Source of the DNA: CAITNM01 sp021298215
Lineage (GTDB): Bacteria; Pseudomonadota; Alphaproteobacteria; Paracaedibacterales; CAITNM01
Reading direction: 5' to 3'
Assembly (NCBI GenBank): GCA_046309815.1
Contig: JBKCOJ010000008.1
Location: 124,001 to 188,000, forward strand
Length of the DNA: 64,000 bases
This document shows, in pieces, positions 8,773-17,371 of the stretch. The notes under the pieces are model-generated. The model did no database searches. It had not been told where the DNA came from and was given only the letters and a program-made list of their open reading frames with translations. How positions within the stretch are numbered: the first letter of the stretch is position 1; each line of letters begins with the position of its first letter. The position numbers and the translations under genes are program-made.

Positions 8773-9510
8773 TTAATGTAAGTTAATTGCGTCATTGATA
8801 TACAAACACGTAAGTAATGTAAATACATAAGTTTGCAATATCGCTACCAGAAATTCTAATCCAGTGACTCCGATGTTTAATAATAAAGGAATCACCCCTA
8901 GAACTGCAAGAGAAGACTCAGCAAGCATGGCTGTAAAGCTTGCAAATAATTTTAAGATTAAATGACCTGCCATCATATTTGCAAATAAACGAATACTTAA
9001 ACTGAAAGGGCGCGCCAGATAAGATATAAGCTCAATAATGATCATTAAAGGTGCAAGAAATATAGGTATCCCATTAGGGAGAAGTAGGTGAAACATTTTT
9101 AAGCCATGTTTTTTAAAGCCAGCAATATTTGCTGCTACAAAAGCGATGATCGCTAAAGTGAAGGTGACAGCTATATGACTTGTGTAGGTAAAACTATAAG
9201 GAATGAGTCCTAGCAAGTTTCCCATTAAGATAAACCAAAAAAGAGTAAAAATAAACGGAAAGAAAACAATTCCTTCTTTGCCAATATAGGTTTTGACCAT
9301 GTTTGATATAAAAGAGAAAAATAATTCCGCACAAGCCTGTAAACGGTTGGGAACAATCGCTTCTTTTTTTAGAGAAAAATAAAAAAACAAGCTGACGCAT
9401 ATCAAGCCGATTGTCATCCACAGCGCTGAATTGGTGTAGGAGATATCCCATGCACCAATGAATATAGGGATAATTTTTGTAATTTGAAATTGATGTAAAG
9501 GATCAATCAT
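8773..9510 (-). CDS. atpB: ATP synthase F0 subunit a
   Basis: Membrane subunit that forms the proton half-channels next to the c-ring, 245 residues with five to six membrane segments. The key arginine lies in the segment SLSIRLFANMMAGHL (about residues 170-184), the family signature. GNLLGLIPYSFTYTSH marks the other conserved helix. The ATG overlaps the end of the atpI-like gene by eight bases and has an AAGGA ribosome binding site five to six bases upstream. It is followed by atpE after 18 bases. Confidence 0.97.
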   Translation of the reverse strand: MIDPLHQFQITKIIPIFIGAWDISYTNSALWMTIGLICVSLFFYFSLKKEAIVPNRLQACAELFFSFISNMVKTYIGKEGIVFFPFIFTLFWFILMGNLLGLIPYSFTYTSHIAVTFTLAIIAFVAANIAGFKKHGLKMFHLLLPNGIPIFLAPLMIIIELISYLARPFSLSIRLFANMMAGHLILKLFASFTAMLAESSLAVLGVIPLLLNIGVTGLEFLVAILQTYVFTLLTCLYINDAINLH

Positions 9511-9709
9511 TTGGGTCCTTCGGAATACGTACTTTTATTAGTGCAATCCAACCTAAGTACGCTCCAAGACCTATGAAAAAGATCATAACCCATGGAGACG
9601 TGCCCAGAAACTTATCTATATAATATCCTATTAACGTGCAAAAAGCGATGCGCGATATGAAGGTTATACATAGAGCAAGTGATGCAGCGAGAAAACTTCC
9701 AAAAGACAT
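9503..9709 (-). CDS. atpI: AtpI-like ATP synthase accessory protein
   Basis: Small membrane protein of 68 residues with two hydrophobic helices and a GYYIDKFLGTSPW linker, as in AtpI/AtpQ-type proteins (AtpF0 magnesium or assembly factor family) found first in many alphaproteobacterial F0 operons. The frame is open for 14 further codons upstream, but that part lies within the preceding transporter gene. The ATG chosen here starts four bases after that gene's stop and begins MSFGSFLAAS. It overlaps atpB by eight bases. Its role is thought to be c-ring assembly or stability; this is from family knowledge. Confidence 0.8.
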   Translation of the reverse strand: MSFGSFLAASLALCITFISRIAFCTLIGYYIDKFLGTSPWVMIFFIGLGAYLGWIALIKVRIPKDPND

Positions 9710-9713
9710 AATA

Positions 9714-10922
9714 CTATTTTTTTGTTTTTCGTAGCTGAATAATGAAGCCAACTGCTGCTATGAATAAGCAAATTGGAATCACGCTTAGTCCATATTGATA
9801 TTGCTCGTGACTAAAGTTGTTTCCTGAATGCTGACTACCCATCATGATGCCAATCGTACTGTGGAAGAAATATCCAAAGGTCATGATGATCATATTGGCA
9901 ACAGCTGTTGTAAGTCCTACGAGGCGCTCACGTACATAGGTGCTTGCCATGTAGATGGCAATAATTTGATAAGCACAGCAGATGCCTACGGCTGTGAATA
10001 AAATAGAAAGTGTTTTAGCAGAGCCGTAGCCAAGAAGCATTACGGTGAAAACAATACCCATAAATACTGCGCAACCAATAATGATTTTTAAATGTGCTTT
10101 TAATCTGTCGGCAATATATGTCACTCCTGGGGATCCAAATAACATTCCTAAAAACATAAGAGATGTTATACCTGCTGCTCGTGCTGATGGAATGTTGTAC
10201 ACACTTTGAATGAATCCTGCGCCCCATACGTCAGCAAACCCTTCTAATGGACCAACCATTAGGCCAGCGCATAAGCAAACGATGAGCACATTTTTGTTTT
10301 TAAAGACTTGCTTAATATCTTCAAAAGCATGGTGGCTAACAACAATGGGTTTATGTTGCTTAGGGATAATCAAATAAGCAAATACGGCTAGTGCGCAGCC
10401 AATCCAGCAGAAATATACTAAAATTGTTTGCCAGTGCATGACCTCAAAAAGTAATTTTACGGGTTCACCACCATATATCGCGCCAATTAGACCAACGGTG
10501 ACACATAGTCCTAGCATTCTATTAAAGTGTGTTTCAGGGAAGCCTAAGCGAATAACTTTGAAGGCGCCAAGGATTGCCCCTGATGAGCCAATGCCCATGA
10601 TGATACGACCAATATTCGCTGCAGCAATTGTATCGCTGAGAAGTAAAGGTAAAATACCCGTTACTGTTAAAAGGATACAAACAGGGATGATGATGCGTGG
10701 ACTTTTTCTATCTAACCAGATCCCAAGAGGAATATGAGCAGCCGTGTATCCGATGTAGTAAAGGCCAGCGAATTGTCCAAATTCGACTGCGGTTGTATTA
10801 AAGTGCGTTAATAATTCAGGCATAAGAATATTTGGCAGTACTCTTATCACGTATTGATAGGCATAAAATAATGAGGCTACTGCCCACATGGACCAAGCTT
10901 GATAAGATGATACAGATAACAT
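9714..10922 (-). CDS. Major facilitator superfamily transporter (upstream of atpI)
   Basis: Twelve-helix inner-membrane transporter of 402 residues. The loop between helices 2 and 3 carries the MFS motif A remnant GIWLDRKSPR. Helix 4-5 has GRIIMGIGSSGA. It is related throughout to the transporter at 12176-13411: shared elements include GLIGAIYGGEPV, MVGPLEGFADVWG and FFHSTIG. Its stop codon is four bases before atpI on the same strand, so it appears to be transcribed into the ATP synthase F0 genes. The substrate is unknown. A 256-base region separates it from the divergent DUF2000 gene; no clear promoter elements stand out there. Confidence 0.88.
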   Translation of the reverse strand: MLSVSSYQAWSMWAVASLFYAYQYVIRVLPNILMPELLTHFNTTAVEFGQFAGLYYIGYTAAHIPLGIWLDRKSPRIIIPVCILLTVTGILPLLLSDTIAAANIGRIIMGIGSSGAILGAFKVIRLGFPETHFNRMLGLCVTVGLIGAIYGGEPVKLLFEVMHWQTILVYFCWIGCALAVFAYLIIPKQHKPIVVSHHAFEDIKQVFKNKNVLIVCLCAGLMVGPLEGFADVWGAGFIQSVYNIPSARAAGITSLMFLGMLFGSPGVTYIADRLKAHLKIIIGCAVFMGIVFTVMLLGYGSAKTLSILFTAVGICCAYQIIAIYMASTYVRERLVGLTTAVANMIIMTFGYFFHSTIGIMMGSQHSGNNFSHEQYQYGLSVIPICLFIAAVGFIIQLRKTKK

Positions 10923-11178
10923 ATACGGCTCCCGTATTTGAGTTTAAACTAATTGGTGATGGGGGATGAAATAAAACACAAGCACAGCACTAGCTGCGCA
11001 GAATCAGAACAGAAAAAGATAAATAGCTTTTAAACATAACCATACTTTGTCTTAAAAAGTACTGGTTGTCAATATTTTGATGAAGTCGATAGGTGTTTTT
11101 GGAAATACTTTGGTATGCGTTCTAGACTTTAATTTTTTCACCTACTAATATTTGGTGAGTATTTCTTTAAGGATACCT

Positions 11179-11595
11179 ATGACTTTTTCTAATAAATTGG
11201 TTGCTGTTTTAAATAAAGAGCTACCCTCAGGTGTGGCTTTGAATGCATTGGCACATATGACCTTAGGCCTTGGGGCAAAAGTCGGTTCTGATAGACTACA
11301 TTTGGATATTTATAAAGATAGAAATGGATTAGAGTATCCAAATATTTCTCAAATGCCATTTATTATTCTAAGAGGAAAATCCAGCGAGATTAAAAAACTT
11401 GTGCAGCAGATGAGAGAGCATAAGGTTGCGCATGGTGCCTTTATCAACACGATGACAGGTGGAACGTATATTGAGCAGTTAGAAAAAACAGCAAAATTTA
11501 CGGATGAAGAACTTGTTTTTTATGGATGCGTGGCGTTTGGTCCGTTAGAGGAATTAAATGCGATGACGAAAAAATTTTCCTTGTGGAAAGATTAA
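11179..11595 (+). CDS. DUF2000 family protein (PTH2-like fold)
   Basis: A 138-residue protein that matches the DUF2000 family: opening NKLVAVLNKELPSGVALNALAHMTLGLGA, central PFIILRGKSSEI, and closing FGPLEELNAMTKKFSLW. The family is related in fold to peptidyl-tRNA hydrolase 2, but no enzymatic activity is established as far as I know. The start is the ATG at 11179 with AAGGA six bases upstream, rather than a GTG nine codons earlier. The stop codon directly abuts the start of the MazG-like gene with no spacer, so the two are probably co-translated. Confidence 0.8.
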   Translation: MTFSNKLVAVLNKELPSGVALNALAHMTLGLGAKVGSDRLHLDIYKDRNGLEYPNISQMPFIILRGKSSEIKKLVQQMREHKVAHGAFINTMTGGTYIEQLEKTAKFTDEELVFYGCVAFGPLEELNAMTKKFSLWKD

Positions 11596-11964
11596 ATGAA
11601 TAGCATTGAAAAAATCGTTGAGGATTATAAAACTTCGGAAGCGATGGGTTTTTATTGGAGTGATGCGTCAGAGGTTATACGACAAATCCGACTTGAACTT
11701 GACGAAGTGGAAAAAGAGTTGCAGGAAAATAATACAAGAGCACTTCAAGAAGAGCTCGGTGATGTTGTGCATGCCTGGGCTACTCTTGCTTATTTTTGTG
11801 GTTTTGATGCCAATGAAATAATAGAAAAAGCTGGGGAAAAATTTGAGAAGCGCTTTAAGGCATTATGCGACGTGATTAAAGAAGAAGAAATGCATCATTT
11901 TAAAAGTCTTACGCGCAGAGAAAAATTAGCGTTTTGGGAAAAAGCAAAACGAAAAATGACTTAA
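11596..11964 (+). CDS. MazG-like nucleotide pyrophosphohydrolase
   Basis: A 122-residue all-helical protein with the metal-binding pattern of MazG/all-alpha NTP pyrophosphatases: ELDEVEKE with acidic residues at 34 and 37, then EELGD at 52-56 (EXXE followed by EXXD). Such enzymes hydrolyse NTPs or dNTPs to the monophosphate plus pyrophosphate and act in nucleotide-pool cleaning. It is a single-domain form, shorter than the two-domain MazG of E. coli. It begins immediately after the stop of the DUF2000 gene and has no ribosome binding site of its own, which points to coupled translation. Confidence 0.85.
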   Translation: MNSIEKIVEDYKTSEAMGFYWSDASEVIRQIRLELDEVEKELQENNTRALQEELGDVVHAWATLAYFCGFDANEIIEKAGEKFEKRFKALCDVIKEEEMHHFKSLTRREKLAFWEKAKRKMT

Positions 11965-11982
11965 GAAAATTTCCAAACAATA

Positions 11983-12010
11983 TTGATTAAATCTTAATAT
12001 CTTGTACAAT
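11983..12010 (+). promoter_or_regulatory. Putative sigma-70 type promoter of the second MFS gene
   Basis: A TTGATT element at 11983-11988 and a TACAAT element at 12005-12010 are 16 bases apart, in the 211-base gap before the MFS gene at 12176. If used, it gives a leader of about 155 bases. The match is reasonable but was found by eye in an AT-rich region. Confidence 0.4.
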
Positions 12011-12175
12011 AAAAATTAAGAAATATCGTAAGTGCAAAAGGGAAATGTTGGTTTATACGTTTAGGGCCATCATTAGCATTTCTAACAATATTGGCGGCTA
12101 GCCCGTCGATGTATCTTTTCTTATTCGCCTATTTTTAAAAATTAAAATTGTTTCTTCAAATTTTTGAGGTTTATT

Positions 12176-13411
12176 ATGTCTAAAAGAATTCTGCCCTATT
12201 TAATGTGGCTTTTGCCTCTCTCATTTTTTACCTATCAGTTTATTTTGCGCCTGTGGCCAAGTTTAATGATGCAGCAAATTATGCAGCAATTTCAAATTGA
12301 TGCGACGGGTTTTGGTTTGTTGGCGTCGGTTTATTATTATGGTTATGCAGGCATGCAGATACCTATTGCTATATTGCTTGATCGTTTTGGTGCTAGGTGT
12401 GTGGTATGCATTTGCGCTGTCTTATGCGGACTGGCAACGCTTTTATTTACCTACACGGATAATTGGATTTTAGCACTTATCAGCCGCTTTATTGTCGGTG
12501 TGGGTTCTGCTGCGGGATTTTTAGCAACATCGAAAGTTATTTCTGAATGGTTTGATGGAAAATACTATGCCCAGATGGTTGGATTTTCTTTTACCGTAGG
12601 ACTTCTTGGAGCAATTTATGGGGGTAAACCGGTAAGCTTACTTGTTGAAAATTTTGGCTGGCAGCATGTAGCATTTGTGTTGGCTTTTGTGAGCATTGGG
12701 ATAGGATTTTTGACATTACTCTTTTTAAAAACGAAAAAAACAAAAACGAAAAATGAGCCCTCTTTACGCATGAAAGATTTTAAAAAATTACTTCGTTCTT
12801 CAACGATTTGGTTTTTAGCAATTGCGAATTTGTTGATGGTAGGTCCATTGGAGGGATTTGCTGATGTGTGGGGTGTAAATTATTTGATGCAAGTAACAGC
12901 ACTTAGCAAATCTGATGCGGCTGGATTTGTGTCGTATATTTTTGTTGGTATGTTATTCGGTGGACCATTGTTGGCAGCATTTGCAAAACGAACAAGTAAT
13001 TATACAATTATTTCAGTATGTAGTGCAGGCATGGTTGCTGCATTTTTGTGGCTTTTGTTTGTGAATTCTCAACTAAATACGTACACACTTTCTGCGGTAT
13101 TTTTTGTGGTGGGTATTTTGTGTTGTTATCAGGTCTTAGTTTTCGCAAGTGGTAGTGAATTGGTTTCGGCCTCAATGTTAGGTTTAACAGTTGCATTTTT
13201 GAATTGCGTGAATATGTTAGGTGGATCATTTTTCCATAGCACCATTGGCTGGACCATGGATCAATTTTGGACAGGTGAAATGCTTGACGGAATTCGTGTT
13301 TATACAGTTTCTTCCTATCAAAAAGCGCTTTTAATCATTCCTGTAGCAGCGTTGATTGGTGGAATTATGGTGATGATGCTTCGTCTTCACAAGTTCTCTA
13401 GATCACGCTAA
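12176..13411 (+). CDS. Major facilitator superfamily transporter
   Basis: Twelve-helix inner-membrane transporter of 411 residues, paralogous to the one at 9714-10922. Shared elements include YQFILRLWPS near the start, IAILLDRFGAR in the helix 2-3 loop, GLLGAIYGGKPV, MVGPLEGFADVWG and SFFHSTIGW. A hydrophilic, lysine-rich loop (KTKKTKTKNE) separates the two six-helix halves. The ATG at 12176 is preferred over a TTG four codons upstream because a GAGG ribosome binding site lies six bases before it. The substrate is unknown; MFS proteins of this type in host-associated bacteria often import metabolites, which is only a suggestion here. Confidence 0.88.
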   Translation: MSKRILPYLMWLLPLSFFTYQFILRLWPSLMMQQIMQQFQIDATGFGLLASVYYYGYAGMQIPIAILLDRFGARCVVCICAVLCGLATLLFTYTDNWILALISRFIVGVGSAAGFLATSKVISEWFDGKYYAQMVGFSFTVGLLGAIYGGKPVSLLVENFGWQHVAFVLAFVSIGIGFLTLLFLKTKKTKTKNEPSLRMKDFKKLLRSSTIWFLAIANLLMVGPLEGFADVWGVNYLMQVTALSKSDAAGFVSYIFVGMLFGGPLLAAFAKRTSNYTIISVCSAGMVAAFLWLLFVNSQLNTYTLSAVFFVVGILCCYQVLVFASGSELVSASMLGLTVAFLNCVNMLGGSFFHSTIGWTMDQFWTGEMLDGIRVYTVSSYQKALLIIPVAALIGGIMVMMLRLHKFSRSR

Positions 13412-13448
13412 GTATTTTAACAGTAATCTTGGCTAGGATTTAAATGAG

Positions 13449-14882
13449 ATGATGAAGAGTAGATATATCAAGTTTTTTTCTTATCTTGTTCTTTTTGTAA
13501 GTATCTTTACAGCTACGTATGGAGCTTTATTAGATAGTGACTCTGGGTTAGTTATTATTTCGCCTAATTCAGAAGAGTATAAAAAAGAATGTGCCATGTG
13601 GAATGCTAAAATTAAAGCAAGGCCTGCGGCTGTATTGCTATGCAGCAACAATGAGCATGTTAAAGAGGCTTTGCTTTGGGCAAAAACACATGGTAAAGAG
13701 GTGCGTATTCGTTCTAACCGCCATAGTTACGAGGGGCTAAGTACGGCCGATGATGCTGCTGTTATCGATGTGAGTTCTATAAAATTGATTGAATTAAGTG
13801 CTGATAAAAAAACTGTTAAAGTCGGAGCTGGCAACAACATATATAGTGTTTGTCAGGAGTTATGGAAACATAAACTGGCAATACCATTAGGCTCTTGTCC
13901 AACAGTAGGAGTAGTGGGGCTTGCTATAGGTGGAGGTATAGGTCTTTCTTCTCGTTTAATGGGACTAAGTTGTGACAACGTTACAGAGATAGAAATGGTA
14001 GATTGCAACGGAAATTTAATAAGAGCTAATCGAGTAGATTACCCTGATTTATTTTGGGCTTGTTGTGGAGCGGGTAATGGAAATTTTGGTGTTATAACAT
14101 CTATCACTTTTAAAACACATCCTGTTTCAAAAGTGATTGTTTATAATATTGAATGGCAATGGAAGCATATATATGATGTTAGCGAAAAATGGTTTGTATT
14201 GTTAAAATCAGCTCCTAAAGAGCTTATGACTTTTTTACGATTTACTAAGAGAAATTCTCAAAAAACTTTAAGATCCTTTGGGCAATTTTTTGGCACTGAA
14301 AAAGAGTTACGAATTTTGCTTAAACCTCTACTAGAAATTTCTTCTGATGCCATTGTAACTATTGAAGAGTGTTCTTATATGCAATCAGTGAATAAATGGG
14401 CAGGCGTTGGTCCAGAAGGTGTGTCTGTTATTTCTAATGCTAAATCATTTAAAGCAACTTCTTTATACCTTAAAGATGACTTACCTAAAGAAGCGATAAG
14501 AATTATAGATGACTATTATTCACAACCAGCAATTAAAGATAATTTTACAGTACTAGACAGTTATGGGGGAGTAATCAATGAAGTTGGAAAAGATTTTAAT
14601 GCTTTTTCACATAGAGATTGTATTGCTTCAATGCAAACTTTAGCTTATTGGGAAGACGATGAAGATGCAGGTCAGCAGCTTGAGTGGTCTAGAAATTATT
14701 ATAAAGATATAGCTTCTTATGGAGAGGGAGCTTATGCAAATTATTCAGATTTAGAATTGGAGGATTGGGAGCATGCTTATTATGGCGACCATTGGGAGGC
14801 TTTGGTTTCTATAAAGAAAAAATATGATCCAGAAAACTTCTTTCACCATCCGCAATCTGTTTTTTTTCTAAATGCAGTGTGA
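13449..14882 (+). CDS. Secreted FAD-linked oxidase with bicovalent flavin signature (BBE family)
   Basis: A 477-residue flavoprotein with a signal peptide (hydrophobic residues about 8-24, ending near TYGA). The FAD_binding_4 (PCMH) domain spans about residues 57-225, with the substrate domain after it and a C-terminal berberine-bridge (BBE) element (YANYSDLELEDW, then YYGDHWEAL and KKYDPENFFHHPQSV). His92 in RSNRHSYEG and Cys150 in LGSCPTVGVVG match the two positions through which FAD is attached in bicovalent oxidases such as glucooligosaccharide oxidase. Members oxidise alcohols, sugars or amines with oxygen, releasing hydrogen peroxide. The substrate here is unknown. An alternative ATG is the very next codon. 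The export signal suggests action outside the cytoplasm. Confidence 0.88.
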   Translation: MMKSRYIKFFSYLVLFVSIFTATYGALLDSDSGLVIISPNSEEYKKECAMWNAKIKARPAAVLLCSNNEHVKEALLWAKTHGKEVRIRSNRHSYEGLSTADDAAVIDVSSIKLIELSADKKTVKVGAGNNIYSVCQELWKHKLAIPLGSCPTVGVVGLAIGGGIGLSSRLMGLSCDNVTEIEMVDCNGNLIRANRVDYPDLFWACCGAGNGNFGVITSITFKTHPVSKVIVYNIEWQWKHIYDVSEKWFVLLKSAPKELMTFLRFTKRNSQKTLRSFGQFFGTEKELRILLKPLLEISSDAIVTIEECSYMQSVNKWAGVGPEGVSVISNAKSFKATSLYLKDDLPKEAIRIIDDYYSQPAIKDNFTVLDSYGGVINEVGKDFNAFSHRDCIASMQTLAYWEDDEDAGQQLEWSRNYYKDIASYGEGAYANYSDLELEDWEHAYYGDHWEALVSIKKKYDPENFFHHPQSVFFLNAV

Positions 14883-14905
14883 GATGCAGCGAGAGTGTAC
14901 TTAAT

Positions 14906-16051
14906 TCAAAGGCGTTTCAGTACTCGTCTGACTTCAGGCAAGTATTTTATTTTTGCTGTCAAAGAGCCTGATTGCCAAATGCCAGTGATTGGATCTCTGT
15001 AATAATCTTCGCTTGGTTGTGGGCCTTTATTGATATATTCTTCCAGTATCATACCAGATTGTTTATAGCTTGTTCTGCACATATGTGACGTTCGATACGC
15101 GCTATTAAAAACTCTTACACTTGTTGGGGCCACTTGGTAACCTACCCACCCAAAAGGTAAATTTTCTCGTGTTATGAAAGAATGATATATCATGAAAATT
15201 GAGTTGCTGTAGTCCGGAAAGTCAGGATTTAACTGATGTGAAGAATCTTTTGGAAGGGTCAATAAAGGACTTCTTATTCCAGACTCTTTTATCTCGTCAG
15301 TAAAACGATGCAGAAGAATGACAGGCTCAGAAATTTTTCCAGTATGGTAATTTCTACGAGGTAGGCAGGGTATTTTTCGTTTGGCTATGCGATCTAATCG
15401 TGAGCTAATTATGGGTATTGTTGCGGAGGCTTGAAAATGGCGAGTCTCCCACTTTTTTGGAAAATTATAGGCAGGTGCATATATAGGACTATTATAAGCA
15501 TCACATACAAAAGGTTCTCTTGTTAGAGGATGGAAAAGAACAGATTTTTTTTCCTCTTCAGCTTTTGCTAGCTGCATTAGATATTGATCTAGGGGTATAC
15601 GTGAATTTTTATAATCTTGTTCGTCTTCTTTTATATCTTTTCTATATAGAGTGATACGAAAGGTCGGGTTATAGACATAAAGATCAGGATTCGCGCGGTC
15701 AACAAAAATGCCTTCATAGAGATGAGGAAGATTATTTGGATTTATTTTTGGATCGTATTCATAAAAAATACAATCAGAAAAATAGGGGAAACCGGTTAAG
15801 GTTGGAATGATTAAACGTGCTCTTTTGAAGGCTTCTTCTTCGTTAAATTCTTTAGGATTTTTTCTTTCGATATCCGCAACAAATTCGTTCTCAAAAAGAG
15901 ATTTATAAGGATTTAGGGAATTTCGAACAAGAAAAATTTCATCATCACTTGGAGAAATAGAAGCTGCAAAATTTTTGCCATTAAAAATTAAAAATCCGAT
16001 TGCGCAAAAAATAATGCTTTTGATAAAAAAACGTTTCAAAGAAGGCACCAT
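14906..16051 (-). CDS. Secreted protein of unknown function
   Basis: A 381-residue protein with an N-terminal signal peptide (KRFFIKSIIFCAIGFLIF, then NGKNFAAS). The mature part is rich in Tyr, Pro, Arg and Asp, without membrane segments or repeats I could recognise. I do not recognise the family. The start codon has no Shine-Dalgarno sequence and lies inside the stem of a perfect inverted repeat (16045-16079). The gene is convergent with the secreted oxidase gene, with 23 bases between their stops. Confidence 0.7.
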   Translation of the reverse strand: MVPSLKRFFIKSIIFCAIGFLIFNGKNFAASISPSDDEIFLVRNSLNPYKSLFENEFVADIERKNPKEFNEEEAFKRARLIIPTLTGFPYFSDCIFYEYDPKINPNNLPHLYEGIFVDRANPDLYVYNPTFRITLYRKDIKEDEQDYKNSRIPLDQYLMQLAKAEEEKKSVLFHPLTREPFVCDAYNSPIYAPAYNFPKKWETRHFQASATIPIISSRLDRIAKRKIPCLPRRNYHTGKISEPVILLHRFTDEIKESGIRSPLLTLPKDSSHQLNPDFPDYSNSIFMIYHSFITRENLPFGWVGYQVAPTSVRVFNSAYRTSHMCRTSYKQSGMILEEYINKGPQPSEDYYRDPITGIWQSGSLTAKIKYLPEVRRVLKRL

Positions 16052-16079
16052 ATAAAAATAGATTGTATTTATATGGTGC
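16045..16079. repeat. Perfect 12-bp inverted repeat over a start codon
   Basis: GCACCATATAAA at 16045-16056 and its exact complement at 16068-16079 with an 11-base loop. It lies between the glyA stop and the next minus-strand gene, and the ATG of that gene (16051-16049) is within the stem. It may be a weak terminator for glyA or may control translation of the secreted-protein gene. There is no T-run directly after the stem on the minus strand. Confidence 0.7.
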
Positions 16080-16093
16080 AGATCTTTTAGAAA

Positions 16094-17349
16094 TTAAGCA
16101 AGATTTTCATAAATGGGAAAGCGTTTACACAGCGCAATAGCTTTGGTTTTTGCTTCTTCAATGGCACTTTGTGCATCGCCTTTTGCAGCAGCTTTTAAAA
16201 CGCTGAGCATTAACCTTCCAACTTCGCGAAATTCTTCTTCCTTAAAACCGCGGGTGGTGCAAGCAGGTGTGCCAACGCGAATACCGCTAGTAATTGCAGG
16301 AGGTTGCGGATCTTTTGGAATACCATTTTTATTGCAGGTTAAATGAGCCTGCTCTAAAACATCCGCTGCATCTTTTCCAGTAATACCGATAGGACGTAGA
16401 TCAAGCAATAACATATGGCAGTCAGTGCCGTCGGTTAAAAGTTTGATGCCGCCTTCGTGCAATACTTCGCCGAGAGCTTTCGCATTCTTCACAATTTGGA
16501 ATGCGTAGTCTTTAAATTCAGGCTGTAAAGCTTCTCCGAAAGCGACGGCTTTCCCAGCAATTGCATGCAAAAGAGGTCCACCTTGAAGCCCTGGGAAAAC
16601 AGCGCTGTTGATTTTTTTTGCCATATCTTCACGATTTGTAATAATGATACTACCTCGGGTTCCTCGCAATGTTTTATGCGTGGTAGAAGTGATAACATCG
16701 GCGAAAGGAACAGGAGTAGGGTAAACACCCCCAGCGATTAGGCCGGCATAATGGGCCATATCAACCATAAGATAGGCGCCAACCTTGTCAGCAATTTTTT
16801 TGAAACGATGGAAATCGATAAATCTTGGATAAGCAGAAGCACCAGCAATAATGAGTTTTGGTTTGTGCTCGAGGGCTTTGGTTTCAACCTCATCGTAATC
16901 AATGAGATGTGTGGTATCATCAACACCGTAAGAAACGATGTTAAACCATTTACCCGACATGTTAACTTTGCAACCGTGAGTTAAGTGTCCGCCGGCGCTG
17001 AGATCCATGCCCAGAACTGTATCGCCTGGATTTAAAAGGGCTAAGAAAACAGCTTGATTTGCTTGCGCGCCTGAGTGAGGTTGTACGTTGGCAAATTGAA
17101 CGCCAAATAAACGTTTTAAACGCTCGATCGCAATTGTTTCAACTTCATCGACGTATTCACAACCATGATAATACCGTTTACCGGCGTATCCTTCAGCGTA
17201 TTTATTGGTAAGGATGGATCCTTGAGCCTTGAGAACCGCTGGACTTACAATATTTTCCGAAGCGATTAATTCGATCTGATTTTGCTGACGAATTAATTCG
17301 TTGTTGATTGCACCAAAAATTTCTGTGTCGTTAAAATGTATGAAAGCAT
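16094..17349 (-). CDS. glyA: Serine hydroxymethyltransferase, start apparently shifted by one base
   Basis: PLP enzyme that interconverts serine and glycine and loads one-carbon units on tetrahydrofolate. The family sequence is continuous from about 17335 to the stop: IELIASEN, LTNKYAEGYAGKRYYHG, PHSGAQANQAVF, HLTHG, and the PLP lysine in TTHKTLRGTRG. An internal ATG at 17008 would lose over 110 essential residues, so it is not the start. The reading frame stays open back to 17353 but contains no ATG, GTG or TTG. An ATG at 17349 is in another frame; adding one base to the four-base A run at 17333-17336 (T in the coding strand) would join it as MLSYIFNDTEIFGAI. Either there is a one-base deletion or sequencing error, or a rare start (ATA at 17341) is used. 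Confidence 0.85.
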
Positions 17350-17371
17350 CACCTTAAAGTTAAATGTTGAA

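Noticed and set aside
9710..9751. Longer start for the atpI-like gene
   Set aside because: It lies within the end of the MFS gene and adds a polar leader not seen in the family.
16094..17008. Reading glyA as a 304-residue protein from the ATG at 17008
   Set aside because: The upstream in-frame sequence continues the family (IELIASEN, LTNKYAEGY, PHSGAQANQ), so the ATG is internal.
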